DNA of 15,007 nt from Stercoripulliclostridium_A sp963642145 (GCA_963642145.1 CAVIFU010000036.1:1-15007); one strand, 5' to 3'; shown: positions 7,104 to 14,763, counted from the first letter of the stretch. A program made the numbers and translations. The notes: generated by a model from the letters alone, not told the origin.

Positions 7104-7695
7104 GTATTATCTCGATATGGCACAAAGGAAACTTGCTTCGATGTTTGAATTGGCAGTATACCAAGAAAAACTGACGGTAGACGAATTTGCGGAAAAATTT
7201 GTCGGTAGTCCAATAAGCAAAGCGTTTGAAGAAGGCGATCCCGTTTATCTTGCCGGGAAGTCTGCCAACGAGCTATTGGGGCTTGTGCTAAACAAGCAAA
7301 TAGAAGAAACCGAACAAAACATGCTTGCGTCTCCCGAATATTGGGTCGGATGGGTGCTTGCGTATACTCAATGGTATACCGTTAAGTCGTTTGCCGAAAT
7401 AATCAAAGCGTATCCGTGCAGTAAGTTATTGCTCAATTACTTTCCTTACCACGAGATGGACGAAACGGAAACGGTAAAGTTGATTCAAAAACAACTGCAG
7501 GCAGAACCGTCACTTAAACTTTGGCGAAAGAAACGGAAACTGAGCCAAGCCGAATTGGCGGGAATAAGCGGCGTTTCACTTAGAGCAATCAAGGCATATG
7601 AGCAAGGGAAACTCGATATATCCAAGGCTCAAGGCGAAACACTATATAAACTCGCAAAAACACTGGATTGTTCGATTGAAGACCTAATTAAATAA
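7084..7695 (+). CDS. XRE-type partner (putative antitoxin) of the DUF3990-like protein
   Basis: The product has 203 residues. The ATG at 7084 lies 11 nt after AGGAGG (7067-7072), inside the end of the preceding gene, with a 20-bp overlap that suggests translational coupling. Residues about 1-135 form an unnamed domain, mostly helical by eye, with a conserved-looking patch SPEYWVGWVLAYTQWY and NYFPYHEMDE. Residues about 141-203 are an XRE helix-turn-helix: LKLWRKKRKLSQAELAG, SGVSLRAIKAYEQGK, LYKLAKTLDCSIEDLI. I recognise this architecture as a recurring neighbour of DUF3990 genes in Clostridia. It most likely neutralises the upstream protein through the N-terminal domain and represses the shared promoter through the HTH. 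No terminator is evident in the 122 bp before the convergent AraC gene. Confidence 0.82.
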   Translation: MIHAYDEYYLDMAQRKLASMFELAVYQEKLTVDEFAEKFVGSPISKAFEEGDPVYLAGKSANELLGLVLNKQIEETEQNMLASPEYWVGWVLAYTQWYTVKSFAEIIKAYPCSKLLLNYFPYHEMDETETVKLIQKQLQAEPSLKLWRKKRKLSQAELAGISGVSLRAIKAYEQGKLDISKAQGETLYKLAKTLDCSIEDLIK

Positions 7696-7817
7696 GTACA
7701 AGAAGTGAAGACTACTTAAAGAAGATAAATCATTTGCAAGCTCCTTATATGCCGTCATACTGCTTATGATTCAATATATAATAACGCCTAATAATAGTTT
7801 TGAAATCAATGATATTG

Positions 7818-9011
7818 CTATCCGTTCAGGCGATATTCTTTTGGAGTTTTGCCGGTAATTGATTTGAATACGCGATTGAAATGACTTTGAGATGAAAAAC
7901 CGAGATATGAACTTATGAATATCAGAGGTTTGTCGGTGTAGCGCAAAAGACGTTTTGCCTCAGCAATTTTTTCTTTTTGAATGAAATCCGATAGGTTTTC
8001 GCCCGTATCGGCTTTGAATTTTGAAGATAAATAGGCTCTGCTAAAATATAGTTCGTTTGCGATCGCATCGGTTGTGATAACCTCAGACAGATGATGGCGG
8101 ACGTAGTTGGCAACATCAAGCGCAAGTTTAGTGGGGGATTTACCTTTTCTAATATTAGCGACACGCTCGGTGTAGTCAACGACCATTCGATATTGCAAGT
8201 TTATTATTTCGGATAAATCTTTCAATAATTCGCACTTTTGAATATACATATCACTCAGCGACATAGAGTCATCGACATCCATACCGCCTGAAATTGCTGC
8301 TCTTGAGACAAGAGTTGCGGTAACTATGAAAATGTTTTTCAGTTGTCGTAATTGGTTTTGCGCTACTGTTCCGCCACGTACGGCAGGGGCATTTGTCACC
8401 CAATCTTTCAGGGCCTGAACATCGCCTCTCGATACTATTGCCTGAATCGTATTTTCAATAGATATAGTGTTGTGCAAATCGTTTGGGTGGTCGAACTGTG
8501 AAGATATTGTTTCGTCAACTTGTGATTGTTCAATAAAAGATTCCATTTCCTTTTGTTTGTCTTCAAAAATAGAAACGTCTTTCAATTCGGCTTTTTCACC
8601 GTTTAGAACGTGATTTAATACGCATAGAATTTGCATTATGCTTTCAAGCGGCATCGGTATGATACTTCTCATCGCAACAACGAAATCGTCTATCTGCGAT
8701 GAAGGCAGGTCGGCTTTGAATGCGATTTCTTTAAGTTCTCGTTCAGACAAAGGTATTTGCCTTGTCGGACCGATTACGACTTTTTGGTTGCCACTGTTTA
8801 CGATTCCGTAATATGAGAAGTAAGAATTGACAAAATAACCGATGTGGTTGTCTATTGCCAAAATCGCATCTTGATTTATACATATCGGATCAATCGGAAG
8901 ATTTACGATTGAATGATAAAAAGCGAGTTCTCTGTTTTTATAGATGCGGATGGGGATTCCGCTTAAATTTCCCATAACCGTACAAGTATATTGCAAATCT
9001 ATTTTTCCCAT
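7818..9011 (-). CDS. AraC-family regulator of the rhamnoside locus
   Basis: The product has 397 residues from the ATG at 9011 (MGKIDLQY), preceded by AGGAG with an 8-nt spacer. A longer frame to 9083 would cross the promoter. The last 105 or so residues are a complete AraC/XylS double helix-turn-helix: VITTDAIANELYFSRAYLSS, then DFIQKEKIAEAKRLLRYTDK, then SSYLGFSSQSHFNRVFKSIT and GKTPKEYR. The N-terminal 290 residues are a sensory region I cannot name; a stretch near residues 50-85 ending in VVIGPT resembles small-ligand PAS/GAF-like sensors. The gene diverges from the symporter gene with 134 bp between the starts, so it is expected to activate the transporter-rhamnosidase operon in response to L-rhamnose or a rhamnoside. 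This would be functionally like RhaR/RhaS, but it is not an orthologue I can assert. It reads A/T-richer than tldD. Confidence 0.88.
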   Translation of the reverse strand: MGKIDLQYTCTVMGNLSGIPIRIYKNRELAFYHSIVNLPIDPICINQDAILAIDNHIGYFVNSYFSYYGIVNSGNQKVVIGPTRQIPLSERELKEIAFKADLPSSQIDDFVVAMRSIIPMPLESIMQILCVLNHVLNGEKAELKDVSIFEDKQKEMESFIEQSQVDETISSQFDHPNDLHNTISIENTIQAIVSRGDVQALKDWVTNAPAVRGGTVAQNQLRQLKNIFIVTATLVSRAAISGGMDVDDSMSLSDMYIQKCELLKDLSEIINLQYRMVVDYTERVANIRKGKSPTKLALDVANYVRHHLSEVITTDAIANELYFSRAYLSSKFKADTGENLSDFIQKEKIAEAKRLLRYTDKPLIFISSYLGFSSQSHFNRVFKSITGKTPKEYRLNG

Positions 9012-9026
9012 ATTTAGTTCTCCTAT

Positions 9027-9061
9027 TTGCATGACAAATATACCATATTGCCGACAAATAT
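9027..9061. promoter_or_regulatory. Twin direct-repeat operator, probable AraC-regulator binding site
   Basis: GACAAATAT occurs at 9033-9041 and again at 9053-9061, exactly 20 bp apart. Each copy is preceded by TTGC (9027-9030 and 9048-9051). Same-face direct half-sites about two helical turns apart are the usual arrangement for AraC-family dimers. The pair covers the regulator's own promoter (9037-9065) and ends 8 bp before the -35 of the transporter promoter (9070), which fits activation of the operon together with self-repression. Confidence 0.65.
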
Positions 9062-9065
9062 GCAA
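9037..9065 (-). promoter_or_regulatory. Candidate promoter of the AraC-family gene
   Basis: On the minus strand, TTGCAT (9060-9065), a 17-nt spacer and TATATT (9037-9042). The -35 is weak (3/6), the -10 is good (5/6). The transcript would start near 9030, about 19 nt before the ATG at 9011, and the promoter lies within the twin operator. Confidence 0.5.
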
Positions 9066-9069
9066 TACA

Positions 9070-9098
9070 TTGACGAAAAGCAAATGCTAAAATATTAT
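9070..9098 (+). promoter_or_regulatory. Promoter of the rhamnoside operon
   Basis: TTGACG (9070-9075), a 17-nt spacer and TATTAT (9093-9098) match consensus at 5/6 each. The transcript would start near 9105, 41 nt before the symporter ATG at 9146. No second promoter or terminator was seen between the following genes, so it probably drives the whole plus-strand set through rhaA. Confidence 0.7.
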
Positions 9099-9145
9099 CA
9101 ACAAACAATAATGCCGTTTTACAGGCAGTTATTAAAGGAGAAATT

Positions 9146-11014
9146 ATGCGGAATCAAGGGCAGTTGCTTTCAGGCAAGTTTTTTGAATCGCGTGTGCATT
9201 CTCAAAATGTTACGAGCAAAGAGAAATGGCTCGGTTATTTGCTCGGACCGTGCGGTGCGTTGTTGCTCAATGCGGTTTTGGCAACGTATCTGAACGTTTA
9301 CTATACCGACGTTTTGAATCTCACAGGAGTGTGGGGCGGTTGGTTTTTGACGATATTCCCGATAATTTCCGAAGTTATCGACGCAATCACGAACGTGATT
9401 ATGGGATATATCATTGACCGCACAAAAACGAAACAAGGCAAGGCAAGACCGTGGATTTTACTGTCCGCTCCATTGATTGCGGTGACGGGCATATTGTTGT
9501 TCGTCGTGCCGAGCGGCAACCAAAAATTGCAAATCGCGTGGGTTATGATTTCGTATAACCTGTTCTATTCGTTTGCATATACGATTTACAACATGAGCCA
9601 CAATCTGATGGTTCCGCTTTCGACGAGAAACACAATTCAGCGTGGCGGATTGTCCGTATTCAACCAAATTTCGACGATAATGATGAGCGGAATTTTGGTT
9701 GCGCTTATATTCCCGATGGCGATTATGCCTGCGCTCGGCGTAAACAAATCTTTGTGGATTATCGTGATGAGCGTATTGAGTATCATTGCGCTTCCGCTCA
9801 CGCTTTTGGAATACTATTTCACAAAGGAAAGAGTTACGGAAGAGCAAGAGGATGCGGGGGCTCCGAAAGTGTCGTTTGCAAAACAACTCAAAATAGTTTT
9901 CAGCGATAAATATCTTTGGATTATTTTTATTTATTTCTTTTTGTCGACATTCGGAACGGTGTTCAAAAACATGGGACTTGTTTATTACTGCAACTATGTG
10001 CTTGGAACGTACAATGACGGTATTACCCAGATGCTCGTGTCCGTTATCGGCGGCGTGCCTATGGGAATCGGCATATTCCTCGTGTGGCCGCTTGCAAAGA
10101 AATTCGGAAAACGCAACGTCACTATGTGGGGATTCGTACTTTACGCAATCGGAAGCGCGATATGCTGGATGTCCCCGGCAAATCTTTATATCGTTCTTGT
10201 GGGACAGTTTATCAAAAATATAGGCGGACTTCCGTGCGCATACGTTTTTATGGCTTTGTTTGCGGACTCTCTTGACCATATCGAGTGGAAAAGCGGCGTC
10301 AGATGCGACGGAATTGCAATGTCTATTTATAACATAATAGCAACTGCGCTCGTGGGCGTATGCACGGGCATTTTCAACGCATTGCTTGCAAAAGCGGGAT
10401 ACTCTGCGCCTTCTCTCGACGAGGCAGGACAGACTATAGCGGCGGTTCAATCCGAAGCGGTCAAAAACGTAATTACGTTTGCATTTGTCGGTCTTGAGGT
10501 GTTTACGGGCGCAGCGCTTGCGATAGTGCTTGCATTTTTCAACGTTGAAAAAACATCCGACAAAAAACTTGCAATAATCAGAGAACGTCAAAAAGCCGAG
10601 TGCGAAGCGAAAGGCGAAGAGTGGATTGCTCCCGAAATCAAGGCGGCTCAGGACGAGGAAAGATTTATTCGCGAAAACGAGCAAGCGTTTGTGGAAAACT
10701 TGAAAGTCAAGTGTGAAAAGAAAGGTCTTGACTTCGAGAAAGAACTTGAAAAACACAACAATCAAGTTGCAGATAAGAAAGCAAAAGCGGAAGAGAAGAA
10801 ACGCCTTGCTGAAGAAAAACAAACCGCAAAACTTGAAAAAGCCGAACAAAAGAAGGCGCAAAGACTTGCAAAACTTACCCCCGAGCAATTTGCAAAGCGC
10901 GAAGAACGTTTGAAAAATAAAGCGGAACGCGAAGAAAAGGCGTGGGAAATCGAAAAGCAAAAAGGCGAAGAATACTATCAAAAGATACAGGCAGAACTTG
11001 CAAATAAAGTATAG
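9146..11014 (+). CDS. GPH-family (MelB-like) sugar:cation symporter with a long charged C-terminal tail
   Basis: The product has 622 residues; the ATG at 9146 follows AGGAG (9136-9140) by 5 nt. Residues about 28-465 hold around 12 hydrophobic spans with glycoside-pentoside-hexuronide symporter signatures: NVYYTDVLNLTG after the first span, DAITNVIMGYIIDRTKTKQGKARPW (split here as DAITNVIMGY and IIDRTKTKQGKARPW) in the second to third, and DSLDHIEWKSGVRCDG in the later half. It should import glycosides or oligosaccharides with Na+ or H+ across the inner membrane; the neighbours indicate rhamnosides. Odd feature: about 157 residues after the last span (466-622) are cytosolic, very rich in Lys, Glu and Ala, and probably a coiled coil, whereas most family members have much shorter tails. 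The tail contains a twice-used motif, KAECEAKGEEW and KVKCEKKGLDF. Confidence 0.92.
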   Translation: MRNQGQLLSGKFFESRVHSQNVTSKEKWLGYLLGPCGALLLNAVLATYLNVYYTDVLNLTGVWGGWFLTIFPIISEVIDAITNVIMGYIIDRTKTKQGKARPWILLSAPLIAVTGILLFVVPSGNQKLQIAWVMISYNLFYSFAYTIYNMSHNLMVPLSTRNTIQRGGLSVFNQISTIMMSGILVALIFPMAIMPALGVNKSLWIIVMSVLSIIALPLTLLEYYFTKERVTEEQEDAGAPKVSFAKQLKIVFSDKYLWIIFIYFFLSTFGTVFKNMGLVYYCNYVLGTYNDGITQMLVSVIGGVPMGIGIFLVWPLAKKFGKRNVTMWGFVLYAIGSAICWMSPANLYIVLVGQFIKNIGGLPCAYVFMALFADSLDHIEWKSGVRCDGIAMSIYNIIATALVGVCTGIFNALLAKAGYSAPSLDEAGQTIAAVQSEAVKNVITFAFVGLEVFTGAALAIVLAFFNVEKTSDKKLAIIRERQKAECEAKGEEWIAPEIKAAQDEERFIRENEQAFVENLKVKCEKKGLDFEKELEKHNNQVADKKAKAEEKKRLAEEKQTAKLEKAEQKKAQRLAKLTPEQFAKREERLKNKAEREEKAWEIEKQKGEEYYQKIQAELANKV

Positions 11015-11019
11015 CGACT

Positions 11020-11961
11020 ATGAATAAGGCGTTTTCGAAAAATAGTCGGTTGTGGTCGATAAGACACTGCAAAGAATTTGCGTCGTTCAAAAAGTATGTC
11101 GTAAATCCGAGGCGCATTGCCGTCCTGATGCAAATTTATCGCATTAAAGATATCGGATTGTTCTATCCGATCGATGTCGCCACAACGGTCGATACACTCA
11201 ACGAGATGAAAAAACGCGTCGATGAAGGACAAAAGTTATATTGCAAACTCGGTGAAAAAGACGTTGGTATTTATCCGTTCGTCATAGGGAAAAACAAGCC
11301 GTTTGTTCTTGTACTTCCGGGCGGCGGATACGGAGACGTATGCTCGCTTGTGGAAGGGTATAATACTGCATTGAAATTAAACGAGATGGGATACAACGCG
11401 TTTGTGGGGCAGTACAGCGTAGGCAAAAACGCACATTATCCCAATCCGCAAGACGATGTTGCAAAAATGTTGAAGTTTGTCTTTGACAATGCGAAAATGC
11501 TGAATGTCTATACAAATGACTATGCGGTGTGCGGATTCTCGGCAGGCGGACATATTGCGGCAAGTTGGGGAACAAAAACGCTCGGATATGAAAGATACGG
11601 CTTGCCAAAACCGAAGACGTTATTCCTTGCGTATCCCGTGATAACAATGGGTGGTAAAACGCATAAAGGCAGTCGTAAAAACTTGCTCGGCGATAAATGC
11701 GACAACGTCGATTTGCAAATAAGGTATTCGATTGAAAAACAGGTAGACAAAGATTATCCTGCAACGTTTATTTGGCAATGCAAAAACGATCATGTCGTTC
11801 CTTTTGAAAACAGTCTTATGCTTGTCGATGCATTAAAAATATGTGGCTGTGAGTGTGAGTTTATGCCGGTAGACGGCAAATCTCACGGCTGGGGATTGGC
11901 AGACAATACCGCTGCGCAAGGATGGCTCGGAAGAGCGGTGAAATTATGGCAAAAGACATAA
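11020..11961 (+). CDS. Alpha/beta-hydrolase acyl esterase of the rhamnoside operon
   Basis: The product has 313 residues from the ATG at 11020. Visible active-site elements are the oxyanion segment PGGGYG (Gly101-103), the nucleophile in GFSAGGH (Ser174), the acid Asp257 in CKNDHVVPFENS, and His289 in KSHGWG: a complete Ser-Asp-His triad. This places it among small cytosolic acetyl/feruloyl-type carbohydrate esterases related to BD-FAE and the GDSAGG lipases. It lies 5 nt after the symporter gene and likely removes acyl groups from imported rhamnosides before GH78 can act. The start is doubtful: no ribosome binding site precedes 11020, its ATG lies in a 7-bp hairpin (CGACTAT 11015-11021/ATAGTCG 11042-11048), and the first 36 codons look poorly conserved. 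ATG 11128 (MQIYRIKDIGLFYPID) may be the real start, giving 277 residues, though its upstream GAGG is about 15 nt away. Confidence 0.85.
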   Translation: MNKAFSKNSRLWSIRHCKEFASFKKYVVNPRRIAVLMQIYRIKDIGLFYPIDVATTVDTLNEMKKRVDEGQKLYCKLGEKDVGIYPFVIGKNKPFVLVLPGGGYGDVCSLVEGYNTALKLNEMGYNAFVGQYSVGKNAHYPNPQDDVAKMLKFVFDNAKMLNVYTNDYAVCGFSAGGHIAASWGTKTLGYERYGLPKPKTLFLAYPVITMGGKTHKGSRKNLLGDKCDNVDLQIRYSIEKQVDKDYPATFIWQCKNDHVVPFENSLMLVDALKICGCECEFMPVDGKSHGWGLADNTAAQGWLGRAVKLWQKT

Positions 11962-12107
11962 GAGTGTCAAAAAAGAAAAGAACAGTCATCGGCGTATCGA
12001 TCGCGGTTATCGCGTTGATTGTTGCAGCATTAATTGCACTGTCGATACAAAGCTGTTGGAGAATAAGAAATGAAAGCAATAAATATCAAAACGGAATATT
12101 TGCATAA
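11946..12107 (+). CDS. Small single-span membrane protein, 53 residues
   Basis: ATG 11946 opens a 53-codon frame overlapping the esterase end by 16 bp and the rhamnosidase start by 38 bp. The N-terminus is basic (MAKDIRVSKKKRTV), followed by a membrane span of about 20 residues (IGVSIAVIALIVAALIALSI) and a short polar tail. A GGTGA element lies 4-8 nt before the ATG. Charge layout predicts the N-terminus in the cytosol. The textbook tripartite make-up argues that this is a real gene rather than a chance frame, but the 38-bp overlap with the next gene is unusually long. No family is recognised. It might assist the symporter or anchor the enzymes. An upstream in-frame start at 11922 exists but adds only esterase-overlap sequence. 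Confidence 0.55.
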   Translation: MAKDIRVSKKKRTVIGVSIAVIALIVAALIALSIQSCWRIRNESNKYQNGIFA

Positions 12108-14628
12108 TCCTGTCGGACTGGGCACTGTAACACCGAGGATAAACTGGAACTGCGACGGCGGACAAAAGCAGACGGCATATTATATAAGCGCAGTCGTTGA
12201 CGGAAAAGAGCTTTCGAGCGAAAAAGTGGAAAGTGACAGTATGCATGCGGATTTCGGCGTGCCGCTCGCATCACGATCGCAAGTGAGTTTCAAAATCAAA
12301 CTTTGGGACGAAAACGGGCAAGAAGGCGAGTGGAGTGAAGAAAACTATTTTGAAATCGGTTTGCTTGAAAAGAGTGATTGGCAGGCGAAATGGATAAGCG
12401 GAGACTATAAAGTCGATAAGAAAAAGCGCTATCCCGTCGATTGCTTTAAGAAAAGATTCGAGGCAAGCGACGTTGAAAAAGCACGTTTGTATATATCCGC
12501 TTGCGGTCTTTACGAGGCAAGACTCAACGACAAAAAATGCGGTGAATTCGTGTTTGCACCCGGGGCTGTCGATTATCGAAAGAGAGTGCAATATCAAACG
12601 TACGACGTGACGGATTCGATAAGAAAAGGCGAAAATAATTTGACCGTTGAACTTGCCGACGGATGGTATCGCGGTTCAAGCGGTTCAAAAGGCAGAGTCA
12701 ATACGTACGGAACGCAGACGAAGTTTATCGCGCAACTTGAAATATTGTCAAAAAGCGGTGTTAAAACAACTATTTGCACGGATGAAACGTGGAATTGGTC
12801 AAACGACGGCGCAATTCGCTTTGCGGACTTAAAGGACGGAGAAGTCGTTGACGCAAGAAAAACCCCGACTTACACAGGCAAGGCGATTGCTGCAAAATAC
12901 GATGCTAATCTCACTGCGTCAGACAATTTCGACGTCAAAGAAAACGAAACGTTTTTGCCTATCAAAGTCATAAAAACGCCAAGCGGAAAAACAGTTCTCG
13001 AATTCGCGCAGAATTTGTCGGGATATATCGCTTTTTCTCTCAACGCCAAAGCGGGACAAAAAATACATATTACGCTCGGCGAGTTGATCGGAAAAGACGG
13101 CGAACTTACTCTCAAAAACATTCAATGTATTTTCAAGGGCAAGCCGTCTCCGCTCCAGGAGATAGACTACACTTGCAAAGACGGATTGAACGAATATAAA
13201 CCAAAGTTCTTTTACGGTGGGTTTAAGTATGCTCAAATCGATACCGACGTACCCTTTGACAAAGACGATTTTAAGGCTATTGCAGTGTACAGCGCGTTTG
13301 AAGAAACGTCGAAGTTTGAGTGTTCAAACGAACTTATAAATAGATTCTACCACAACACGCTTTGGTCACTAAAAAGCAATTCGACCGATTATCCGTCCGA
13401 TTGCCCGACAAGAGAACGTATGGGGTGGACCGGCGACAGCGAAGTGTTTTTCAACACGGCGTCTTATATGGTCAATTATGCTCCGTTTGCAAGAAAGCAT
13501 GTCAGAGATATATTCGATAGACAATGGAAGAGCGGACGACTTCCGCAAATAGCACCATACGCTCATGAGGATTGGTTTATGTGGGTGATGAACGGCGCTG
13601 TCGGATGGGCGTGCGCAGGGGTGTACATTCCGCTTTATTATTACGAAAAATACGGTGACGACAGACTGCTCAAAGAAAACTACGAAGGCATAATCAAATA
13701 TGCAAACTTTATGATAAAACGTGCCGGCAAATGGGGAGGCGTTTACGCAAAGCCGATATTTATGTCCTGCAAAAACAGAAAATATTTCGTCAATTGCGGA
13801 CAATCATACGGCGAGTGGGCAGAGCCAAGCGACGTTATGGCGTTTCAATGGTTCGATTTTGCCGCTCCGCATCCCGAAGAATCCACTGCGTACACCTATT
13901 TCACGCTCAAAAGAGTGCTCGAAATCGCGAATATTCTCGATAAAAACGACGATAAACGCCTTAAAAAAATAAAAGAATACAGCAAAGGCGCAAAGCGTGC
14001 TTATCAAGAGTACGTGTCAAAGCCGAAATATTCGTTGGATACGGACAGACAGGCAAAACTCGTGCGTCCGCTCTATATGGGATTGCTTGACGAAAAACAA
14101 ACCGAATTCGCAAAGAAACGCCTTATCAAGGCTATGGACAACTACGGTTGGCGTATCGGCACCGGCTTTTTGTCAACGCCGTTCATTTTGGACGTGCTTG
14201 CGGATATAGATATCGAATACGCCTATAAACTTCTCGAAAACGAACGGTGTCCCGGTTGGTTGTTTATGCCTAAAATCGGTGCGACGACGATTTGGGAAGA
14301 TTGGGAAGGACCTGCCGCAAAGGATAAAGGGCTAGCCTCACTCAACCACTATTCCAAAGGCGCAGTGTGCGAATGGCTTGTGCGTTGTATGTGCGGTATA
14401 AACGTTGTTGGCGAAAAACACTTTGTGATTGCACCTAAAATCGGCGGAAAAGAAAACTATGCAAGATGCGAATATCAAAGTATTTACGGAAAAGTTTCGT
14501 GCGCTTGGGAAATAGTCAGCAACAAAGTTAGTTATACGATTGAAATTCCGTCGAATACGACTGCTGAAATCGTAATCGGCGGTAAAACCCAAACAGTGGG
14601 CGCGGGCAGATATTCGTTTGAGAAGTAA
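12070..14628 (+). CDS. GH78 alpha-L-rhamnosidase, cytosolic
   Basis: The product has 852 residues; the ATG at 12070 follows GGAG (12058-12061) by 8 nt. Domain order matches bacterial GH78 enzymes: an N-terminal Ig-like beta domain (about 1-105), a carbohydrate-binding-like N domain (about 125-285, with YISACGLYEARLND and ELADGWYRG), a linking beta domain (about 300-420), an (alpha/alpha)6 catalytic barrel (about 420-765) and a C-terminal beta domain. Catalytic-region motifs are DCPTRERMGWTGD, giving Asp444, Glu449 and Asp456, and GATTIWEDWEG, with Glu743 as the likely general base, plus LNHYSKGAV with His760. It inverts at the anomeric carbon, releasing L-rhamnose from the non-reducing end of glycosides. 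There is no signal peptide, so substrates must be imported, consistent with the symporter two genes upstream. Substrate (flavonoid or saponin rhamnoside, or pectic rhamnogalacturonan fragments) cannot be decided. Confidence 0.95.
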   Translation: MKAINIKTEYLHNPVGLGTVTPRINWNCDGGQKQTAYYISAVVDGKELSSEKVESDSMHADFGVPLASRSQVSFKIKLWDENGQEGEWSEENYFEIGLLEKSDWQAKWISGDYKVDKKKRYPVDCFKKRFEASDVEKARLYISACGLYEARLNDKKCGEFVFAPGAVDYRKRVQYQTYDVTDSIRKGENNLTVELADGWYRGSSGSKGRVNTYGTQTKFIAQLEILSKSGVKTTICTDETWNWSNDGAIRFADLKDGEVVDARKTPTYTGKAIAAKYDANLTASDNFDVKENETFLPIKVIKTPSGKTVLEFAQNLSGYIAFSLNAKAGQKIHITLGELIGKDGELTLKNIQCIFKGKPSPLQEIDYTCKDGLNEYKPKFFYGGFKYAQIDTDVPFDKDDFKAIAVYSAFEETSKFECSNELINRFYHNTLWSLKSNSTDYPSDCPTRERMGWTGDSEVFFNTASYMVNYAPFARKHVRDIFDRQWKSGRLPQIAPYAHEDWFMWVMNGAVGWACAGVYIPLYYYEKYGDDRLLKENYEGIIKYANFMIKRAGKWGGVYAKPIFMSCKNRKYFVNCGQSYGEWAEPSDVMAFQWFDFAAPHPEESTAYTYFTLKRVLEIANILDKNDDKRLKKIKEYSKGAKRAYQEYVSKPKYSLDTDRQAKLVRPLYMGLLDEKQTEFAKKRLIKAMDNYGWRIGTGFLSTPFILDVLADIDIEYAYKLLENERCPGWLFMPKIGATTIWEDWEGPAAKDKGLASLNHYSKGAVCEWLVRCMCGINVVGEKHFVIAPKIGGKENYARCEYQSIYGKVSCAWEIVSNKVSYTIEIPSNTTAEIVIGGKTQTVGAGRYSFEK

Positions 14629-14685
14629 AGCGGATAAGAAAAAATTACGAAAGTCACATTTATAAAAAATAATGGGAGAATTATT

Positions 14686-14760
14686 ATGAGAAAGAAAGTC
14701 GTCGCAATGCCCATAGAAGCAACGGCGATAGGCAATCTGAAAAGTCAAACGGAGTTATAA
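14686..14760 (+). pseudogene. rhaB: 24-codon remnant resembling the rhamnulokinase C-terminal motif
   Basis: A short frame starts at ATG 14686 after GGGAG (14674-14678) with a 7-nt spacer and ends at TAA 14758-14760, four bases before rhaA. Its product reads MRKK, then VVAMPIEATAIGNL, then KSQTEL. The middle closely follows the signature near the C-terminus of rhamnulokinases and related FGGY kinases (V-x-A-G-P-x-E-A-T-x-x-G-N), with Gly replaced by Met. A full rhamnulokinase has roughly 470-490 residues, so nearly the whole gene is missing. The position between rhamnosidase and rhaA is where rhaB often sits. The likely history is a large internal deletion joining the start region to the C-terminal motif, with further loss at the end. 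A metagenome misassembly would look the same. The ribosome binding site of rhaA (GGAG at 14751-14754) lies inside the remnant, which may explain why it was kept. Confidence 0.65.
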
Positions 14761-14763
14761 ACT

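Noticed and set aside
7696..7817. Terminator between the convergent XRE-type partner and AraC genes
   Set aside because: The stretch is A/T-rich but shows no convincing G/C stem followed by a T-run on either strand.
9012..9145. Catabolite-repression cre site in the divergent region
   Set aside because: No stretch fits the cre palindrome by eye.
9458..10981. Minus-strand 507-codon open frame
   Set aside because: It lies fully antisense to the symporter gene; its product is Phe/Arg/His-rich low-complexity sequence produced by the Lys/Glu-rich codons of the true gene, with no ribosome binding site.
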